Assembly: GCA_018402605.1 (NCBI GenBank)
Contig: JAGYIK010000022.1
Location: 1-14,389 of the forward strand
Origin: Litorivicinus sp.
GTDB lineage: Bacteria > Pseudomonadota > Gammaproteobacteria > Pseudomonadales > Litorivicinaceae
Direction: 5' to 3'
DNA length: 14,389 bases
A program made the translations under genes and the position numbers. Shown here piece by piece: positions 13,183 through 14,389 of the stretch. The notes below the pieces were generated by a model that was given only the letters and a program-made list of their open reading frames with translations, made no database searches and was not told the origin of the DNA. Each line of letters begins with the position of its first letter. The first letter of the stretch is position 1.

Positions 13183-14171
13183 CTGCGTACATCAATCAGG
13201 ATGCGGCCTGCGATCTGATTATCGATCAGTTCGGCTGCAGTTCTCTCAATATCAGCAAGACCGATTGTTCGCGTGCTGCCATCAATCTGCTCGGGGGTCA
13301 TGTTTTCTGACAATAACTGCCACGCCCGCTGACGGGTCTCAGCTGGTGCATGCACTGAGTCCACACCCTGTAAGCGGATGTTGCGTAGGATAAATGGGAA
13401 GACTGTGGTGTTGAGTTGAAAGCCTCCGGCGTTCCCTGTCGCTGCAATCACGCCGTTGTATTGAATCTGTGCGATCAGAGTTGCGAGGCATTGCCCTCCA
13501 ACTGTGTCGATGGCCCCCGCGAACCGAGTGCTCTCGAGCGGCTTGGGATCCCGCATAAAGTCGGCGCGGTCTAAAACTTCCATTGCGCCCAACGCCTTCA
13601 GGCGCTCGGTTTCTGCGACCCGCCCTGTAATAGCATGGACCTCGTATCCGAGCGTCGATAACACCGTGGTCGCAACGCTTCCAACGCCGCCACTCGCGCC
13701 TGAGACCGCAATTGGGCCGTCGGCTGGTTTGAGGTCACTGTCGAGTAGCGCAAGGACGCAGAGCATCCCTGTTAAGCCGCCGGTTCCGAATTGCATGGCA
13801 CGCCGACTATCGAGTGAGATGGGTGTTTTCACCAAGTAGGACCCCGGCACGCGAACACGTTCTGCCATCCCGCCTGTGTGCGTTTCGCCGACGCCGTGTC
13901 CTGTTAAAATGACATGCTCACCTGGCTTAAACGCTGGATCATCCGATTCAAGGACAACGCCTGCTGCATCAATGCCGGGGATCATCGGGAAATCCCGAAT
14001 GATTTTACCTTTGCCCGTAATGGCCAATGCATCTTTATAGTTCAATGAACTGAATTCATTGGCGATGAGGACGTTACCTGTCGAGAGCGCGTCATTGGTG
14101 AGGGATTCGATCTGCACATGGGGAGCTTGTGTGTCTGTCTTGTGCAGGCGCAGCGCGCGGAATTCTGTCAT
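13179..14171 (-). CDS. acuI: Acrylyl-CoA reductase (NADPH), AcuI/YhdH family
   Basis: A 330-residue zinc-free medium-chain dehydrogenase/reductase strongly resembling E. coli YhdH (324 aa), which reduces acryloyl-CoA to propionyl-CoA with NADPH; the family detoxifies acryloyl-CoA, for example from DMSP or 3-hydroxypropionate breakdown. Visible: SSLNYKDALAITGKGKIIRD at 41-60, FPMIPGIDAAG at 61-71, the Rossmann motif SGASGGVGS at 157-165, AGAIDTVGG near 218-226, and PFILRNIRLQGVDSV near 259-273. The ATG at 14171 has AAGGA about seven bases upstream; the frame extends to 14246 but that would begin in the terminator hairpin. Convergent with the GshB-like gene with a four-base overlap. Quinone-oxidoreductase activity is the main alternative label. 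Confidence 0.93.
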   Translation of the reverse strand: MTEFRALRLHKTDTQAPHVQIESLTNDALSTGNVLIANEFSSLNYKDALAITGKGKIIRDFPMIPGIDAAGVVLESDDPAFKPGEHVILTGHGVGETHTGGMAERVRVPGSYLVKTPISLDSRRAMQFGTGGLTGMLCVLALLDSDLKPADGPIAVSGASGGVGSVATTVLSTLGYEVHAITGRVAETERLKALGAMEVLDRADFMRDPKPLESTRFAGAIDTVGGQCLATLIAQIQYNGVIAATGNAGGFQLNTTVFPFILRNIRLQGVDSVHAPAETRQRAWQLLSENMTPEQIDGSTRTIGLADIERTAAELIDNQIAGRILIDVRS

Positions 14172-14217
14172 GGGGTATCCTTTATTTTGGTTTCCCCAAT
14201 AGTAATGGCCATGCGGC

Positions 14218-14250
14218 AAAAAAAAAGGGGAACCGAAGTTCCCCATTTTT
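14218..14250. terminator. Bidirectional intrinsic terminator
   Basis: GGGGAAC (14227-14233) and GTTCCCC (14238-14244) form a perfect seven-base stem with a CGAA loop. Nine A residues (14218-14226) give a long U run for minus-strand transcripts leaving the phasin-like gene; five T residues (14246-14250) serve plus-strand transcripts. It separates the phasin-like gene from acuI. Confidence 0.88.
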
Positions 14251-14268
14251 CTCGAGTGGTGTTAAAGC

Positions 14269-14389
14269 TTAGTGCTTTGTAACAGTCTCGATTGCGCCTT
14301 TTACGATGTTTGAAGCATCGTCACGGCTCTTAACAAGTGTTTCTTGTGAAGATTTTGCGGCGTCGATCAGGCGAGCCTGAAGACCCTGA
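14269..14389 (-). CDS. Phasin-like protein, C-terminal end (truncated by window edge)
   Basis: The last 39 or so residues of a minus-strand gene running off the right edge: GLQARLIDAAKSSQETLVKS, then a helical Asp/Ala/Lys-rich tail ending TVTKH and TAA at 14269-14271. The Gln/Ala/Ser/Lys-rich, coil-forming pattern with SSQETL and KS repeats resembles the C-terminus of phasin family proteins, which coat polyhydroxyalkanoate granules. The downstream strong terminator suggests a well-expressed monocistronic gene, which suits a phasin. With so little sequence the family is a guess; any helical coiled protein could look similar. Confidence 0.45.
   Translation of the reverse strand, partial: QGLQARLIDAAKSSQETLVKSRDDASNIVKGAIETVTKH

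Noticed and set aside
1..14389. Mobile element, prophage, toxin-antitoxin, CRISPR or defence system
   Set aside because: No transposase, integrase, terminal repeats, spaced direct repeats, or paired small toxin-like genes were seen; gene content is chromosomal housekeeping.

Overview
The window is a compact, gene-dense piece of a gammaproteobacterial chromosome. The evidence is the end of the alpha ribosomal operon (rpsD-rpoA-rplQ), the rplQ/uvrA/ssb neighbourhood known from Pseudomonas-like lineages, an adjacent fabA-fabB pair for anaerobic-type unsaturated fatty acid synthesis, a single-chain class I fumarase of the Pseudomonas type, and an AcuI/YhdH reductase. A Pseudomonadales/Oceanospirillales-like organism fits, but the genus cannot be named from this sequence. 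There are no rRNA or tRNA genes, no insertion sequences, no CRISPR array, and no gene-free stretch over 300 bases.

Layout. (1) 7-2069, plus strand: rpsD, rpoA and rplQ, closed by a strong intrinsic terminator. (2) 2128-4961, minus: uvrA, convergent with rplQ and split by one frameshift inside its first ATPase domain. (3) 5138-6705, plus: ssb, an RmlD-like reductase-fold protein that starts inside ssb, and a 56-residue very basic protein that starts inside the RmlD-like gene; all three overlap end to end. (4) 6644-8998, minus: fabA, fabB and a glutathione S-transferase-like gene coupled to fabB by a TGATG stop/start overlap. (5) 9173-10686, plus: class I fumarase whose C-terminal half is broken by several one-base indels. 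(6) 10683-11747, minus: a D-malate/tartrate dehydrogenase-type decarboxylating dehydrogenase, tail to tail with fumarase. (7) 11824-13182, plus: a pterin-4a-carbinolamine dehydratase gene hidden by two one-base indels, then a GshB-like ATP-grasp ligase. (8) 13179-14389, minus: an acuI/yhdH reductase and, after a hairpin terminator, the end of a phasin-like gene cut by the window edge.

Most genes are core housekeeping (translation, transcription, DNA repair, lipid synthesis, TCA cycle). Three convergent gene pairs overlap at their 3' ends (two by 4 nt, one by 62 nt), so the chromosome is very tightly packed. I found no defence or mobile system. The points most worth a second look are the ssb / RmlD-like / small basic protein cluster, in which the reductase-fold protein has lost standard catalytic features, and the clustered indels in uvrA, fumarase and the pterin dehydratase. 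Most of those indels sit in short homopolymers and may be sequencing errors rather than real gene decay. Family assignments rest on remembered family sequences and motifs; no database search was run.
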